Positions 34,214 through 46,120 of a stretch of 64,000 nt of DNA are shown one piece after another. The position numbers and the translations under genes are program-made. Numbering within the stretch: position 1 is the first letter of the stretch; every line of letters starts with the position of its first letter. This DNA comes from Bidens hawaiensis (Eukaryota > Streptophyta > Magnoliopsida > Asterales > Asteraceae), in contig JAIQDT010000824.1 in NCBI GenBank assembly GCA_021521415.1, forward strand, positions 1-64,000. The letters run 5' to 3'. The notes beneath the pieces were generated by a model. It worked only from the letters and a program-made list of their open reading frames with translations, ran no database searches and was not told the origin of the DNA.

Positions 34214-36010
34214 GGCTGAGGGGTGTGGGGCTTCAACAGGGCTCCAGAGCCCCTCCGCTCGCGCCCCCAGGCGCTAACACCACACCACCGGGGCGCTAGC
34301 GGGGGCGCTAGCGGGGCGCGAGCACGAAAAATCATGCAGGCGTAAGTGGAATAGCGGCAGAAGAGAGAGTAAAGTGGCATAGGGGAGTGTGCAAAGAGCC
34401 GTTGGACATATACAAAGAGCCGTTGGGCTCTTATTTAATTAAAAAAAAACGTTTTTTTCATCTATGAAATACCCCATTTCACCCATATCAATCACCACAA
34501 CTTCAAAATAAAACCCAAAATCAACCCATCTTCCCAACTTTTTTTTAAAAAAATGGCTGGAAATTGGTACCCAAACCTAGATTCAGATTATATTGACGAC
34601 GATTTATGGTCGTCACCGCACCAACCGATGTTTTATTCGGAGTCGCAAGAATCATCCGGCTTTCAACCATCCAACACACAACCGTCTCCTAACTTTGTTG
34701 TTCCGGAGACACAAGAATCACACGGTGAAGCTACGGGACCAAAAAGACGCGTCCACCGGAAAAAACAACTTGCAACGGACGGGTCGGGACCGGCTTCGAC
34801 TCCGAGGACGAAACGGAAAACCACTCCGTGGTCATCGGATGAGAAGGAAGCCTTGTGTCGGGCTTGGATAGTCATTTTTGAGGATCGGCGTTGCGGTAAT
34901 TGTTTTAACGTTTTTAAAAATGATTTTTAATAAAAAAGTTAAATAAAAAAGTTAAATGGAAATCTAATTTATTTATTCATTTTGCAGCCGACTACCAAAA
35001 GAGCAAGATTTTTTGGACAAAGGTTAGGGAGACGTTCTATACGCTCGTTGGGAGTACAGAGCGGAACGCCGATATGATTTCGGGTCGGTGGTCCGAAATC
35101 AGAAAATTTTTCGGCTTGTTTACTAATCTTTTCAACAGGAACAGCGGTCGTATGAGACCAAGTGGCAGTGATGATTTGGCGGTTTACAATTTCACGGTCG
35201 AAGAGTGGAAGCAGGAGTGTTTGCGGAGGTATGGGACGGTGAAGACGTGGGACGATTTAAAGTTGTGGGAGAGGTTGAAAAGGTGATCCAAGTGGGTTGA
35301 GCTGGTGGCGCCGGACGTTGATGCGGAAGTACGGCCGAAACAGACTAAAACTAGTTCGTCTGGAGCGTATAGCACTTCAATCGGGTCGGATTGCCGCGTT
35401 GGATTCGACCTAAACATTGCGGAGGAGGAAACGTCTTCACCGCCGAGGAGGCGGCCATTGGGAAGGGACGCCAAGGGGAAAAAACCGGCTGAGGGGGAAG
35501 CCGTAAACATCGTCAATCTTGTTGAATCCCTCAATAAATTCAACAAAACCATGGAGGTGGTCTCTAATGACAAAAAGGAAAAAAGTCGAATGAGAGATTT
35601 GGACTTCCTTACTAGAGACTTCAGTAACCTAAATCCGGTCGATCAAATGCTAATGGAAAAGCAAAAGGAACGTATCCGAAAGAGGTTGATCGAAGAAGAC
35701 CAAGCCGAAGAATAAGAATAATGTTTTTTTTAGTACTTTAATTTTTATTTTATTTTTAGATATTAATGTGTTTTTTTTATTAATGTGTGTTTTTTTTAAT
35801 AATTTATGAGTTTTGTTAATATTACGTTGTTTGAATATATTTATAAAAAAATAAAAAAAAATTCGCTGGAGCCCCTGCTGGAGCCCCTCCACACCAGGGC
35901 CTGGGGCTCCAACGGGGGCTCCAACACCCCCTTATCCAGTTTCTCTCTCTGCCACACGTCATAATATTATTGGCTGGAGCCCCCATTAGAGCCCCCCACA
36001 CCCCTCAGCC
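34214..36010 (+). mobile_element. PIF/Harbinger element, non-autonomous
   Basis: The ends GGCTGAGGGGTGTGGGGCT and CCCCACACCCCTCAGCC are inverted repeats. They are flanked by TTA at 34211-34213 and 36011-36013, the target duplication of PIF/Harbinger. At 1,797 bp it carries only the Myb-like accessory gene and no transposase. It has inserted between the ATG and the likely promoter of the minus-strand gene at 30755-34162. Confidence 0.9.
34553..35715 (+). pseudogene. Myb/SANT-like accessory protein of Harbinger, one nonsense codon
   Basis: Exon 1 is 34553-34895 and exon 2 is 34988-35715, joined across a 92-bp GT-AG intron; 356 aa in one frame. A basic linker precedes a trihelix-like domain (TTPWSSDEKEALCRAWIVI, FWTKVRETFYTLVG, RWSEIRKFFG). 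The tail is charged (RMRDLDFLTRDF, KQKERIRKRLIEED). In PIF/Harbinger the Myb-like protein helps bind the ends and bring in the transposase. A TGA at 35284-35286 lies between LWERLKR and SKWVEL, so the protein would lose its C-terminal 40%. Confidence 0.82.
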
Positions 36011-36046
36011 TTATTCTCCGATTGCACATTTCCCCAATCCTTCGTT

Positions 36047-36055
36047 CTATAAATA
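36047..36055 (-). promoter_or_regulatory. possible original TATA box of the QCR10-like gene
   Basis: On the minus strand GGTATTTATAGAAC lies about 35-45 bp before the Harbinger target site. Taking out the Harbinger element would put it roughly 90 bp upstream of the ATG, a normal distance. The link is inferred from position only. Confidence 0.32.
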
Positions 36056-37436
36056 CCATAAAGTATATTGACTATTTGACCGGAAAAATAAATACAAATA
36101 TTCAGTACTTTTTAATTTTTTTATACGTAACCACAAATAAAAAGTTTCTTAATTAGCCCTAAGCAGCTCGTTTGTTCTCCAATCATATAATGTCGATTGG
36201 CCCTAAACAGGTCATCTCAAGCAAATTGGCGAACAAACAGGTCGCTCTAGACGAGTTTGATGAACAACTAGGTTGTCCCTGGCAAGTTACCGGAAAAACA
36301 AGTCATCCCGACAACTTTGTTAAATAAACAAACCCAAACACGTCGTCTCGTCTTAAAAACACTTCGCTGACGACGGGACATTTATAAAACTCTTGGTTTG
36401 TGAGGATATAAACGTAATATCTCTTTATAAAACGGATGAGAACTTTTTGTTTATAAAAACGCATTTTATATAAAAATTTTTCTAACTCTTATGTGGCTTT
36501 TGTATATGTTCTCATTCTATAAAGATGTTCAATATACTTTGTAAACATTTCAATCTTACAATTAGTCGTTTGAAATTGTAAGAATATATTTTATCTCAGT
36601 GATTTTAGTATAATTGAGGGCTAACTTGTTGATCAAATTTTACTGAATATGAATTGAAATAAGTCGGACGCAGGATGCACACTTATTTGATCTTATTATG
36701 ATAAATACCCTTAATTGTACTTGGGGGCAAAACCCCTAAGTAATAAGGGGTTCCAAAGTAACAGGGTCCAAGAGGCGACAACACCCTGGCATGATCCAAG
36801 GGGCAAGGGCAGGGGTCAGGTTACAAAATTTTTATTGTGACATTCATGCTTTATAAGAAATGTGTAGAAAATTTAATTTATTAAATTTTTGTTACTATTT
36901 TAATGACACAAACGGAGGAGTGTTTTTGTTGTATTTGATATTCAAATACATATCAACTATTGATAACTGTCATAGCAGTTAACAGACCCTAACTCTAAAA
37001 CTATCGTTTGATCATACACGGACTCTTCTGGTTAATTAGACTCACTCAATATCATATTCGAATCTTGCTCACAAAATTCTGAGTTTTATCCGATTAATTC
37101 TTTTGTGAACCACAAATACTTTTGACTTGAAAGTGTGATCACGACTCTCAGAAATCCAAGATACCCGTTTTATTCGAAAATTCCCCATTATTTCATAGAT
37201 ATAATTTTTTTTTATATAAACTTTGTTTGAAAACTCGTAAGACGTTATCGAGTGGACTTTTACTCTTTTACCATACTTCATTTTGCATTTACTAATCTTT
37301 GCTTTGCCATTTCACATTTCAATTTTCTTCGAGCTCAACTTTGTGGTCAATTAAATTTAACTGTAGATGCATTTTAATTTTTTTTTATTATATAGTATTA
37401 GATATGTTTTGGTATATATAGCTAGGTGTCTGCGCG
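36056..37436. other. intergenic, no gene recognised
   Basis: AT-rich DNA. A stretch at 36155-36350 has loosely repeated GCCCTAA...CAGGTC...CTC phrases, and 36725-36830 is richer in GGG/CCC runs. No coding or structural signal was fixed. Confidence 0.5.
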
Positions 37437-38022
37437 ATGCACCGGAGTATGAATGCAACAAGCACTGCCTCCTTCAACGCCTGTACTACAAACCACCACA
37501 AACAAGCTACACCGCTGCCAACCGTCCCACCGCAAACCCCAAATACTGCACCGATACTTGAAACCTTTGTTCCCATTCCAACAAAACCGACACCAAAACC
37601 TGCACAGTGGACCCCAACACCCTTACCTCTCGCTTCTGCCGAGTCACCGCCAAAACTGAGGTCACCACTTGACAGGTTTGCACCACCATCCGCCACAGCA
37701 CCTCCACAAATAGCGTTGACAACCGATGAACCCTCAAAATCCAACTTGATAACCACTGCATCTCTCATGATGTTCAAGGAAAACATGACCTTGATTCAAT
37801 GGGCAACCGAGCATCCCGAATGGCACCCACCGTGGCGGCCTTTTGAGACTGTCCACCCCCGCTTGAACATTGATGAAGCACCTACTTACAACGAACAACG
37901 TGAATGGCGGACACCATGGTGATGTGTTAAGACCGCACCGAATTCTGTTGGGAGAGTCGAATGGCGCCCGCCATGGGACAAGCATACCGATACCGTCCTT
38001 GATGACAAGGACATTTTTTAGG
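37437..38022 (+). pseudogene. 3' internal part of a decayed LTR element
   Basis: A proline-rich frame of 161 aa (KPTPKPAQWTPTPLPLASAE, then LIQWATEHPEWHPPWRPFE) is followed by relics in the same style (REWRTPW, VEWRPPWDKH). It ends at GGGTGGGAGT, a polypurine tract, just before an LTR. The protein is not recognised. The 5' part and 5' LTR are missing. Confidence 0.5.
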
Positions 38023-38032
38023 GTGGGAGTAT

Positions 38033-38348
38033 TGATACGTACCCACGTAGCCATATCCTCACTCACGTGACATCCATGCAACAACACAACCTCCATGTTC
38101 ACTAGCATTATGTTTAGTTACAGTTTATTAGATTGGTTTCTTAATTCCACTATGTACATGTTTTTAGTAGTTCATGCATATCCACGTTTCACTTTGTAGG
38201 CCTTATAAGGCCCCATAGTTTTGTTAAATGTAAAGAAGAAAATTAGCAAAGTAAAATTATGTCTTGTTCTCTCTATTTCTTTGGAGCCTAACCCGCTCAA
38301 AGGGTCACTATCTTGGGAGATTAGCCATCTCGAATCGGCTTACTATCA
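38033..38348 (+). repeat. 3' LTR of a decayed LTR element
   Basis: 316 bp from TGATACGTACCC to TTACTATCA. Ends and length resemble the intronic element's LTR (TGATACGAACCC; GCCATCTCGAATCGG near the end versus CCCATCTCGAATCGG). They are probably related families. No matching upstream LTR is found. Confidence 0.65.
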
Positions 38349-38873
38349 AACTGTATCTAGGGCTAAGCAGGATTCGAGTAACCCAGATATTTGGGTTTTG
38401 GCTTCGGGTTCGAGATTGAAAATTTTGGGTAAAAGGAGATAATTTGATCCCAAATAATGAATTTTGGTAATTAATAACTAATCGGTTATTATACATTTGG
38501 GCTAAAACCGGACTGTCGTTTATTGTTCAGTTCAGTCTTTTCAGTTTGGTTTTTTCGGTTTCACGCACACCCCTATTTCAATCCATGACACTAACACCTT
38601 AACTTTAAAAGGTTTGATTCATTAAAGCGTCACGTCATTGTCAGTAGGCAGTGGGCTTTAACTAACCAACTCAAAAAGCAAGTGTAATTAATCATGGTGA
38701 TGGTGATGGCTAGACCAATAAAGGCCATTCAAAATATGTAATGATGGTGATGTGGGGTGAGGCAAGCGACATTGCTTTGGCGTGGGGGTCGAGTGGCACC
38801 CGGTTTTCTTGGTGGTGTTTGGTGCCCACCTTAACTTCATTTATACTAATCCCAAAACTCATATTCGCTTCGA
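38349..38873. other. intergenic, no gene recognised
   Basis: Includes a GATGGTGATGG-rich stretch near 38693-38755 and a GC-richer strip near 38757-38830. A TTCGACAG acceptor at 38867-38874 precedes the PPR remnant. Confidence 0.4.
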
Positions 38874-39853
38874 CAGGTTCTTGAAGAGACTAGAGAAGCT
38901 GCTAACAGAAAACGAGAAAAATGACAAGTTTACTCAGATTTAATACATTTTTGCGGTAAGATCCACGACCCGCAAACTGCAATGCAAGTTTTCACTTCAA
39001 TGGAGAATCACGGTGCAAAGCCATCTTCTGATGCTCTTGAAGCCTTAATATCTGCTCACTTATCTTCGAACAATATAGTCACTGCACTTAGCATATATGA
39101 AACAATGCAGCATTCAAAAGACTATAAACCCACTTCCGACCCTTACAATTTATTCATTTCTGCATTTGCAAATGTGGGAAACATTAAGGCAATGTTATCA
39201 TGGTACTCAACCAAGATGGCTTCGGGTTTTATAGCTGATTTAGGCACCTATGAAGCAATGATTTTAGGGTTTGTAAAACTTAAAAGATCTGAACATGCTG
39301 AGAGGTTTTATGGAGAAATGTTGGTAGTGGGAATCGAACCGAACGCGTTAATATTACGTAACATGCTTGTTGGGTTTTGTGAGCAAAAAATTTGGTTAAA
39401 ATTAGAGGGTTTTTGAAGGGTATTTTGTAACATAAATGGAGGGTTGATGAGTGTATGGTTGAGAAGCTTATTATGTTTTATTGTGATAAAGAATTGGTGG
39501 AAGAAATGGAGTGGGTGTTAGTAACATTAACAGAGATTATTAATAATAATCAAGAGTTGGATATTGTTTCTCATACTCATAATGGGTTGATTAGGGTTTA
39601 TGCTAAATTAGATAGATTGGATGATATGGAATACTCGGTTGGGAGGATGTTGAAACATGGGGTGTCGTTTCGGTCCGATAAAGATGTTGAAAACGTGCTA
39701 TGTTCTTATTTTCGTGGGTGTGCGTACGATAGATTAGATGTGTTTTTGGAGTTTATAAAGGGTTCGCATCAACTTGCAAGGTCTGGTTATGAGTTGTTGG
39801 TTGCTGGTTATCGTAGGGCCGATTTGGTGATCAAAGATTTGGAAATCCATTAG
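38874..39853 (+). pseudogene. PPR protein fragment, broken
   Basis: Pentatricopeptide proteins bind organellar RNA with tandem 35-aa helix pairs. The frame 38982-39416 (MQVFTSMENHGAKPSSDALE, SIYETMQHSKDYKP, YNLFISAFANVGNI) and the frame 39455-39853 (HTHNGLIRVYAKLDRLDDME) carry degenerate PPR units. Frame changes lie near 38955 and 39390, with a stop between the two parts. There is no start exon, transit peptide or full repeat array. It is probably a truncated host-gene copy. Confidence 0.65.
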
Positions 39854-40175
39854 GTAGATATATGTATTAACATGTCAGGTTAGCTTTCAAATAGAGTTGT
39901 TCATACATTTTTACACAAGATTGTGTTTTAATGACAAGAATGTGAGTGAATAAGGAATTTACCTGTCGTTACACACGCGCACATAATCTTGAAACAAGGA
40001 AACCGAAACAAAAATGACAGATATTAGAAACTTAATATGAATATTTACAGTCGTAAAAATCACAATCTCTCTCGTAAAACTACAATATGACGAAAACGGT
40101 AACCGAAGCTACGACTTTAACTACCGAGTCAATAGTTTTTGGTGAAGATGAGTGAGTCGACTCATTAAGAGGGAC
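39854..40175. other. spacer between the PPR remnant and the Mpv17 gene
   Basis: Nothing recognised. It must contain the 3' UTR of the minus-strand Mpv17 gene. Confidence 0.5.
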
Positions 40176-41023
40176 TCATCCATCCCGCCTTTTATGATTT
40201 TCAAAGAAAAAACTTCTAAACCATTGTTTCCAAGACGCGTCCTGTTGTTGCTCAAGCCATGAAAGAAAACAACTATCCAAGAAGCAGAAGATATTCACAT
40301 ACAGTAACTGATACTTCACGGCTACAAACCGAAAGTTGATCACTTGAACGACGGGCCATGTCCCGCTTTCTACAATTAATGCCGGAAGGAATTCCCGTTT
40401 CAACTCTTCCTTAACTTGAGTAATGTTTTTCCTCAACGCGAAACCCATGTAAGTGAAGAAGACGAATAAATCCACCGGCCCGAATATTATCTCGTCTAGT
40501 GCTACTTTCGTAGCAACAAATCGCAACGATTTTGGTGGGTATTGAAGTCTATACATTAAAAAACGATCTAGACCTTCGTACCTACAAAAGCCGAAAGAAA
40601 TCACATAACATACCATGTTCGATTGAAGCTTCGGTTTTATAACATGTACAACCGTAAAAGTTATTTTATTTATAAAAAAATGAACGAATCACTAACCAGA
40701 AATGGCCGATCGGGCCAACAAATGCCATCCCAAAAATGCTTGTGGTAACCACACGTCTCCAGTTTATCCTTAAATCATGATCATCATCCTGTTAAGACAT
40801 GTAGGGGTACGTTTGGCATAACCCTTCTCATTTAAAAAAATTCAAAAGGAAATCGAGGAACACGTACAGAATGAAAAATGTATTTCTTCTTGGCAGCGGT
40901 GGCGTGTGTAACGACCTGAGCAGCAAGATCACCGAGTCCCCAAATTAAACCCGAGCTGAAAACCTGTGTTTTCAAAGGATGTGCAGCTAAACAATGTTTA
41001 TACCATCTCCAAATCTTCAACAT
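40176..41023 (-). CDS. Mpv17/PMP22-family membrane protein (217 aa, three exons)
   Basis: Exons are 41023-40868, 40788-40697 and 40581-40176. Introns are GT-AG (TCT/GTACGT to TTAACAG; CTG/GTTAGT to TTTTGTAG) and the joined frame is exact at 218 codons with stop. The product starts MLKIWRWYKHCLAAHPLKTQ and keeps the family features GLIWGLGDLAAQ, FVGPIGHFWYEGLD, FGPVDLFVFFTYMGF, the WPVVQVINF signature and YVNIFCFLDSCFLSW. About four membrane helices are expected. Members sit in the peroxisomal or inner mitochondrial membrane; which applies is not shown here. Length fits the short plant form. It looks intact and is the best-preserved host gene in the window. Confidence 0.9.
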
Positions 41024-41484
41024 TTCATCAAATGTTTTTAATGTATGAAGATTAAAGTCTTATGATTTCTATTTCTAGATGGAAACATAGTGTGGTTTGG
41101 TTTATGGTTTGAAAAGGGTGGGGTTGAGGAAATGAAGTAAAACATTTGAAACCTCTGCTAATAACGTTGGTTGAGATTCAATTTAGGTGTATGCTTTTAT
41201 ATGAAATTGGGTGGGCCCGGATTTACGGGTCGGGTCGGGGCGGTCTTTCATTTAGGCCTATATTTGGTATTTCTTTTGGCATTACCCAAATGTTTTTTTG
41301 AACGACTAACTTTGAATAATAATGAGACTAGTAAGTCACTGATCAATATACAAAACACCAAGTTTACACCAAAGTAGAACATGAATACCGATTACAATGA
41401 AATCCTATAATAAGGAACACCGCATATACCAATCCAAGCCAACCAATTCGCCCATATTTTTTAATCATAAATACGAGAGCCATC
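41024..41484. other. upstream region of the Mpv17 gene
   Basis: Non-coding, with a GC-richer strip (GGGTCGGGTCGGGGCGG) near 41227-41243. No clear TATA box on the minus strand was chosen. Confidence 0.35.
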
Positions 41485-41715
41485 TTATTTCTTTTTTCCT
41501 TCATGGTCTTTTATGATGAGATGAATTTTTATTACATCCTTAATTTCAAACGCATATATCGGTTGAATATCACACCAACAACTAATATATTGCCATATAA
41601 CCGAAGCAACATAATAAGATATAAAAATATGTTCAATAGATTCCAACAAGGCTTCACATAATGGACACTGACTGGACTCGTCAAGACACGTCCTTTGCAT
41701 AGCACGTCTGATGTT
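41485..41715 (-). pseudogene. LINE zinc-binding RT fragment (zf-RVT)
   Basis: Minus-strand peptide has CPLCEALLESIEHIFISYYV and VIWQYISCWCDI, the Cys-rich zinc-binding domain that follows RT in L1-like LINEs. No RT core is nearby. Confidence 0.7.
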
Positions 41716-42257
41716 GCTATCTTTTTAAAGTTAAATACGTTGGTATTTTGTTCGGCATTTAAAAAAAGTTTTAAAAAATGTGTAGTAAATAAATATTTAA
41801 TTATTTGGAAATATTTTTCATAAAGTTCATATTATTAAAAGCGAAAAGTTTGAAAATACTATAATTGAAACGCTCCAGTTGCTTTGCTTAAGAGAGGCCG
41901 TTGAGGGGCGGTTTTACCCGTTGTTGGGGTCCCCGTCTACAAGCGTCTTTTCGAGTTGGACCTGAAGCGTTAAATATTGGGTACAGTTGAAATCTCGTAA
42001 CAGGAAGACACGGGAAAAGTGTTGTTTAAAAAGAATTGAAAATATTCACCTACAGCTATTTTGCACTCAAGTTGTACTAATGATAGAATTGGTAAAGAGA
42101 TAATAATATCTTCGATGGTCTGCTCCTCTTTATTCATATCATATATATAGTGATTACAATGCAATCTTCTATAAGAAGATAATATCAACTATACATGCAA
42201 TTTACAAGGAAATAATATGTGACTAAATATAAGACAATAATAATAATAATAAGTCTA
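41716..42257. other. intergenic, no gene recognised
   Basis: AT-rich except for a short GC patch near 41890-41955. No motif found. Confidence 0.4.
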
Positions 42258-43320
42258 TTACTCTCCTGCAGTCGAAGCGGGAGGAGACTGGATGCAAAGA
42301 CTGGAGCGGAAGTCTTCAAAGAGAGTGCACGGTAAACCCTTGGTGAAGATGTCAGCAATTTGATAAGACGTAGGTACATGAAGTATACGGACTTGACCTT
42401 TCTGTACATGTTCGCGAACAAAGTGAATATCGAGCTTAATGTGTTTCGTTCGCTAATGTTGAACAGGGTTCCCGGATAAGTAGATGGCGCTGACGCTATC
42501 ACAATAAACTAATGTCGCCCGGGAAAGTGGACAATTTAACTCCAAGAGGAGGTTTCGTAACTAGAATATTTCAGCTACTACATTTGCAATCCCGCGATAC
42601 TCGGCTTCAGCACTCGAACGAGAGATAGTCGGCTGTCGTTTTGAAGACCAAGAGATGAGGTTATTACCATAATACACACAATAACCAGAGGTAGAACGAC
42701 ATGTATCCGGGCATCCAGCCCAATCGGCATCCGTGTATGCGAGAAGAGATGGATTGGTCATTTTACCCAAAGTTAAGCCATAATCCACAGACCCTGAAAT
42801 ATAACGAATTATGCGTTTAAGAGCATCCCAATGAGCTGTCATTGGCGTGTGCATATGCATGCATATCTGCTGAACAACATAACTAATATCCGGTCTAGTG
42901 AAAGTGAGGTACTGAAGAGCCCCGGCCATGCTAGGGTATAGAGTCGGGTCAAGAAATAGTGTACTAGTCGAGGCACTTATTTTTCCATTTGTGTCCACAG
43001 GGGTGGCTAAGGGTTTGCAAAACTCCATGCCAGCTCGCTTAATTATGTCTCGGGCATAGTTTGCTTGGGATAAGAACATGCTGTCACAAGTGCGTGTAAC
43101 TGAGATACCGAGAAAAAAACTCAATTGTCCCAAGTCTTTCATTGCGAACTCTGTGGAAAGAAGACAAGAGATGTTGTCGAAGGGCATCAGACGAAGTAGT
43201 GAGGATGATGTCGTCAACATATAGTAGAAGGTATGCCGAGTCGTGACCTTGGTTTAAAATAAATAGAGAAGTATCACGATGACTAAGGAAACGTATATTA
43301 CTAAATTGACAAAATCCCAG
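42258..43320 (-). pseudogene. Ty1/copia RT and RNase H fragment
   Basis: Begins GFCQFSNIRFLSHRDTSLFI with the catalytic box YVDDIILTTSS. A frame change follows, then FAMKDLGQLSFFLGISV, YARDIIKRAGM, GALQYLTFTRPDISYVVQQI, YTDADWAGCPDTCRSTSGYC and SSAEAEYRG, the ordered copia RT and RNase H motifs. The C-terminus ends IADIFTKGLPCTLFEDFRSS, with one stop near 42452. Gag, protease, integrase and both LTRs are absent. Confidence 0.88.
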
Positions 43321-43755
43321 TATGGTCGGATATATGAGTAGATTTAGAGGATTGTATGGGTATGCAACGTATATCGGTATATGGCACTATGTGATGCTCG
43401 CTTGCTCGGGCCGATTATTCGAAACACACATACACATGATCCATAGTAGACATTTATTAGTCGAATCATACACATTAACATTTTTTTGTTCTTATTTCCT
43501 TTATTGTTGGAAGTAGAGACTTTTTAGTCTTTTTAATCGGGCTCTAAAGTTACATAAAATTAGAATATTAAATACGTATTTGAGATTTGAGAATATCAAC
43601 TGGTAAATTCTAACAAACTAAGGTATGCTTGATACCCAACGAGTATTGAATAATCAGGTATCTAAAAGATATGAAACATAGTTTTACAATCATGCATAAA
43701 GCTAACACATCCCAAACCATCCCTACTTTTCTTGATCAAACGAATGTGCTCCTTA
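43321..43755. other. intergenic, no gene recognised
   Basis: AT-rich; the 64-aa frame at 43322-43516 has no motif. Confidence 0.4.
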
Positions 43756-45473
43756 GACCATGTTTGGGATTTAGTTTGAAAACTCCTTATTAACTTATTG
43801 CCTTTTTAAAAAAGCCAATACGTTGAAAAGGTGTTTGACAAATATAAAAATTTCTTTTGTTTTGACTGTTTGATAGGCTTGAAAAAGCTATTTTTAAAAA
43901 ACCTTAAATTCTAACTTTTTAAAATTATTTTTAACTTTTTATTTAAAAATTACTAATCTCCTACTTCAATAATAACAACGTTCTCTACAATCACTCAACA
44001 TCTAAGCCGACTATTCTTTCTTCTGCGTGGTTGTGGCCGGAATTCTTCTGATTAGCCATCAAAAGTATTTTTCTATATTATTGTTATTGTATTATTGTTG
44101 TTCGCCGATGTTATGCTTTATCTACTCAATAGTATTATATATTATTAGTTTCATATATTAGATATTGTGAAAGTGTGAAACATTATACAATATAGATGTT
44201 GGTGTCACAAGTTGTAACTAAGTGTTTTATTTAAGATTTAGGAGATATATTTGATAACTTTAAACAAAATGAATGCGTAATATGTTGACCGATGTTGAAT
44301 TACTTAAGGCTTTACGAGCCACTCTACCCAAGTTCGAAGCCCGTATTCCAGTTGCTTCTTTAGTCAAGCCTTAGCTATTTTTTTATCTCATTATTTTCAT
44401 TATTGTGGGCCCGTGATTGTTAATATTGTAATTTGATTTCTTTGTTTTTTTAAACTTAGGTTTTTTACTATTTTTTTTTCTTTAGTAGGGTTTCGTTAAG
44501 CAATTAATTCATTTTCTTAATATTGTAATTTGCTTTTTTTTAATTTTTTCTTATTTTATTTGTTTATTTGTTTTAAATATTTTAGTTTGACAAGTTAATT
44601 GTTTGGGTTTATTTCAAGAACCATAATGAATATATCCGCTACTGATTGATTTCATGTCGAATCGTCGTTGCAATGCCTATGCTTTACCGGTCGTAATAAA
44701 AATCGTTTTTGACTTTTTTTATGTATCATAAGTTATATGAGTATCGCTACTATTATTGACATTGTCCCCGTTTTGGACGTTTATATATTTATCCTTTGAT
44801 TTAGCTTTGGTGTAGTAATGAACTTAACCATTACAAACCGAATTCATATCGTTGTGCCGCCGCAAAGCGGTGGGAATTCACATCATCGCCGCAACATGGT
44901 GGGTTTTAACCTAGTTACATATGAAAGTGAAACAATTGAATTTATATATTATTAGAATTACAGGTCCCAAGTACACACTGTATTAAAAATAATGATTTGC
45001 ATATGATATGATAGTGATATGACATATGAGATATGATTGTGCAAGATATATCGGAATCACGAGGATGAGCGTACTAAAATAACATTTTTGTTTTTTCTAC
45101 GAAGTGTTTACAATTTGTATAAACGTAATATTATTACGGTATAATCAATAAATTATTGTAAAAGATATTTATATTATATATTTGGTAATTTTTTTAACTA
45201 TAATATTTGTCCAAGAAAAATTTGTAAAAGTATATAATATTATATGCAATAGTAGAAAATAATTTAATATAGGAATGTCATTTTTTATCATTTTATATGA
45301 AAAATCTAAAACAAACATCTTTTTTAAAATAACTTATTGAGTTATTGTTTTTACCCATCACATAAATTAATACAAACATTTTTTAAGAACTCCTTTTTAA
45401 AAAGCCATAACCAATAAACACTATTGACAAAAAGCACTTTTAAAGTTAAATAAGCATTCCCAAACACTCTTAA
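43756..45473. repeat. AT-rich stretch with TGTTTGGGA-type ends
   Basis: The left end (CCATGTTTGGGATT) and the right end (ATTCCCAAACACTC) are roughly inverted, and both flanks carry CTTTTTAAAAA(A)GCC. It may be a degenerate non-autonomous DNA transposon. No protein is encoded and target duplications are unclear. Confidence 0.3.
44870..44915 (+). mobile_element. Helitron-like 3' terminus, weak
   Basis: Two GC-rich near-palindromes (GCCGCCGCAAAGCGGTGGG at about 44856-44874 and CGCCGCAACATGGTGGG at about 44887-44903) are followed by TTTTAACCTAG, then T, ending near 44914. Hairpin plus CTAG/T suggests a decayed Helitron end. Confidence 0.35.
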
Positions 45474-45951
45474 TCGTGACTATCATATTGTTGTTACATA
45501 ACACTATAACAGTATATGCAATGTTAAGTTTAAAGTGTGGTGCCCAAAGATTCACCTTCAACATTTTGTGCATAGTAGTAATGTTTTTTGGGAAGACAGA
45601 CTCACCCTCCTTAGAATCGATTTCCGTCTCTGAAATGAGGAAAGAAAAACACAAAGTAAAATAAGATTTACGCATACGCAAACGTGTTTTACAAACTTCC
45701 AGTCCTCAAAATCTAGATTAATCAACCAAATAAATTTCAATAATTTTAGAGTTTTTAAATAAAAATATATTCAACGAATACATTTCCTAGAAAACCATAA
45801 TCTCAAACACTATGTTGTCAAAGTCGCACTCAAGGCTCAAATAGTGAGCCTCGAGCCTAGGTGCTTAAAAAGCGAGTGTAAATATACTATTTACGGGGGT
45901 TTTAAACATGTTTTAGGATTAAAAAAAAAACGCCCATAAGAACAGATTAAA

Positions 45952-46120
45952 GGGGTGTTTGGCTGAGCTTCTTCAAACTGCTTATTTGCGTTTTAAAAAG
46001 CAAAATTAATTCTGAAAAGCTCCAATTGAAATTGGCTTTAAACCGAAGCTTACCAAATATCATTTACTTTTCAGAATTCAAATAAGCCGTTTTTAAAATT
46101 TCATCCAAACTAATCAATAA
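45952..46120. mobile_element. foldback/MITE-like sequence
   Basis: Starts GGGGTGTTTGGCTGAGCTT. Segments such as GCTTATTT and ATTCTGAAAAG recur in inverted order further on (CTTTTCAGAAT, AAATAAGCC). Termini are decayed and no target duplication is assigned. Confidence 0.35.

Noticed and set aside
37437..37922. Proline-rich 161-aa frame as a host gene
   Set aside because: It leads straight into a polypurine tract and an LTR, so it is the tail of an LTR element.
40741..41023. Reading exon 1 of the Mpv17 gene through to its ORF stop (RVPRFPFEFF tail)
   Set aside because: The tail is intron sequence after a GTACGT donor; the spliced frame matches the family.
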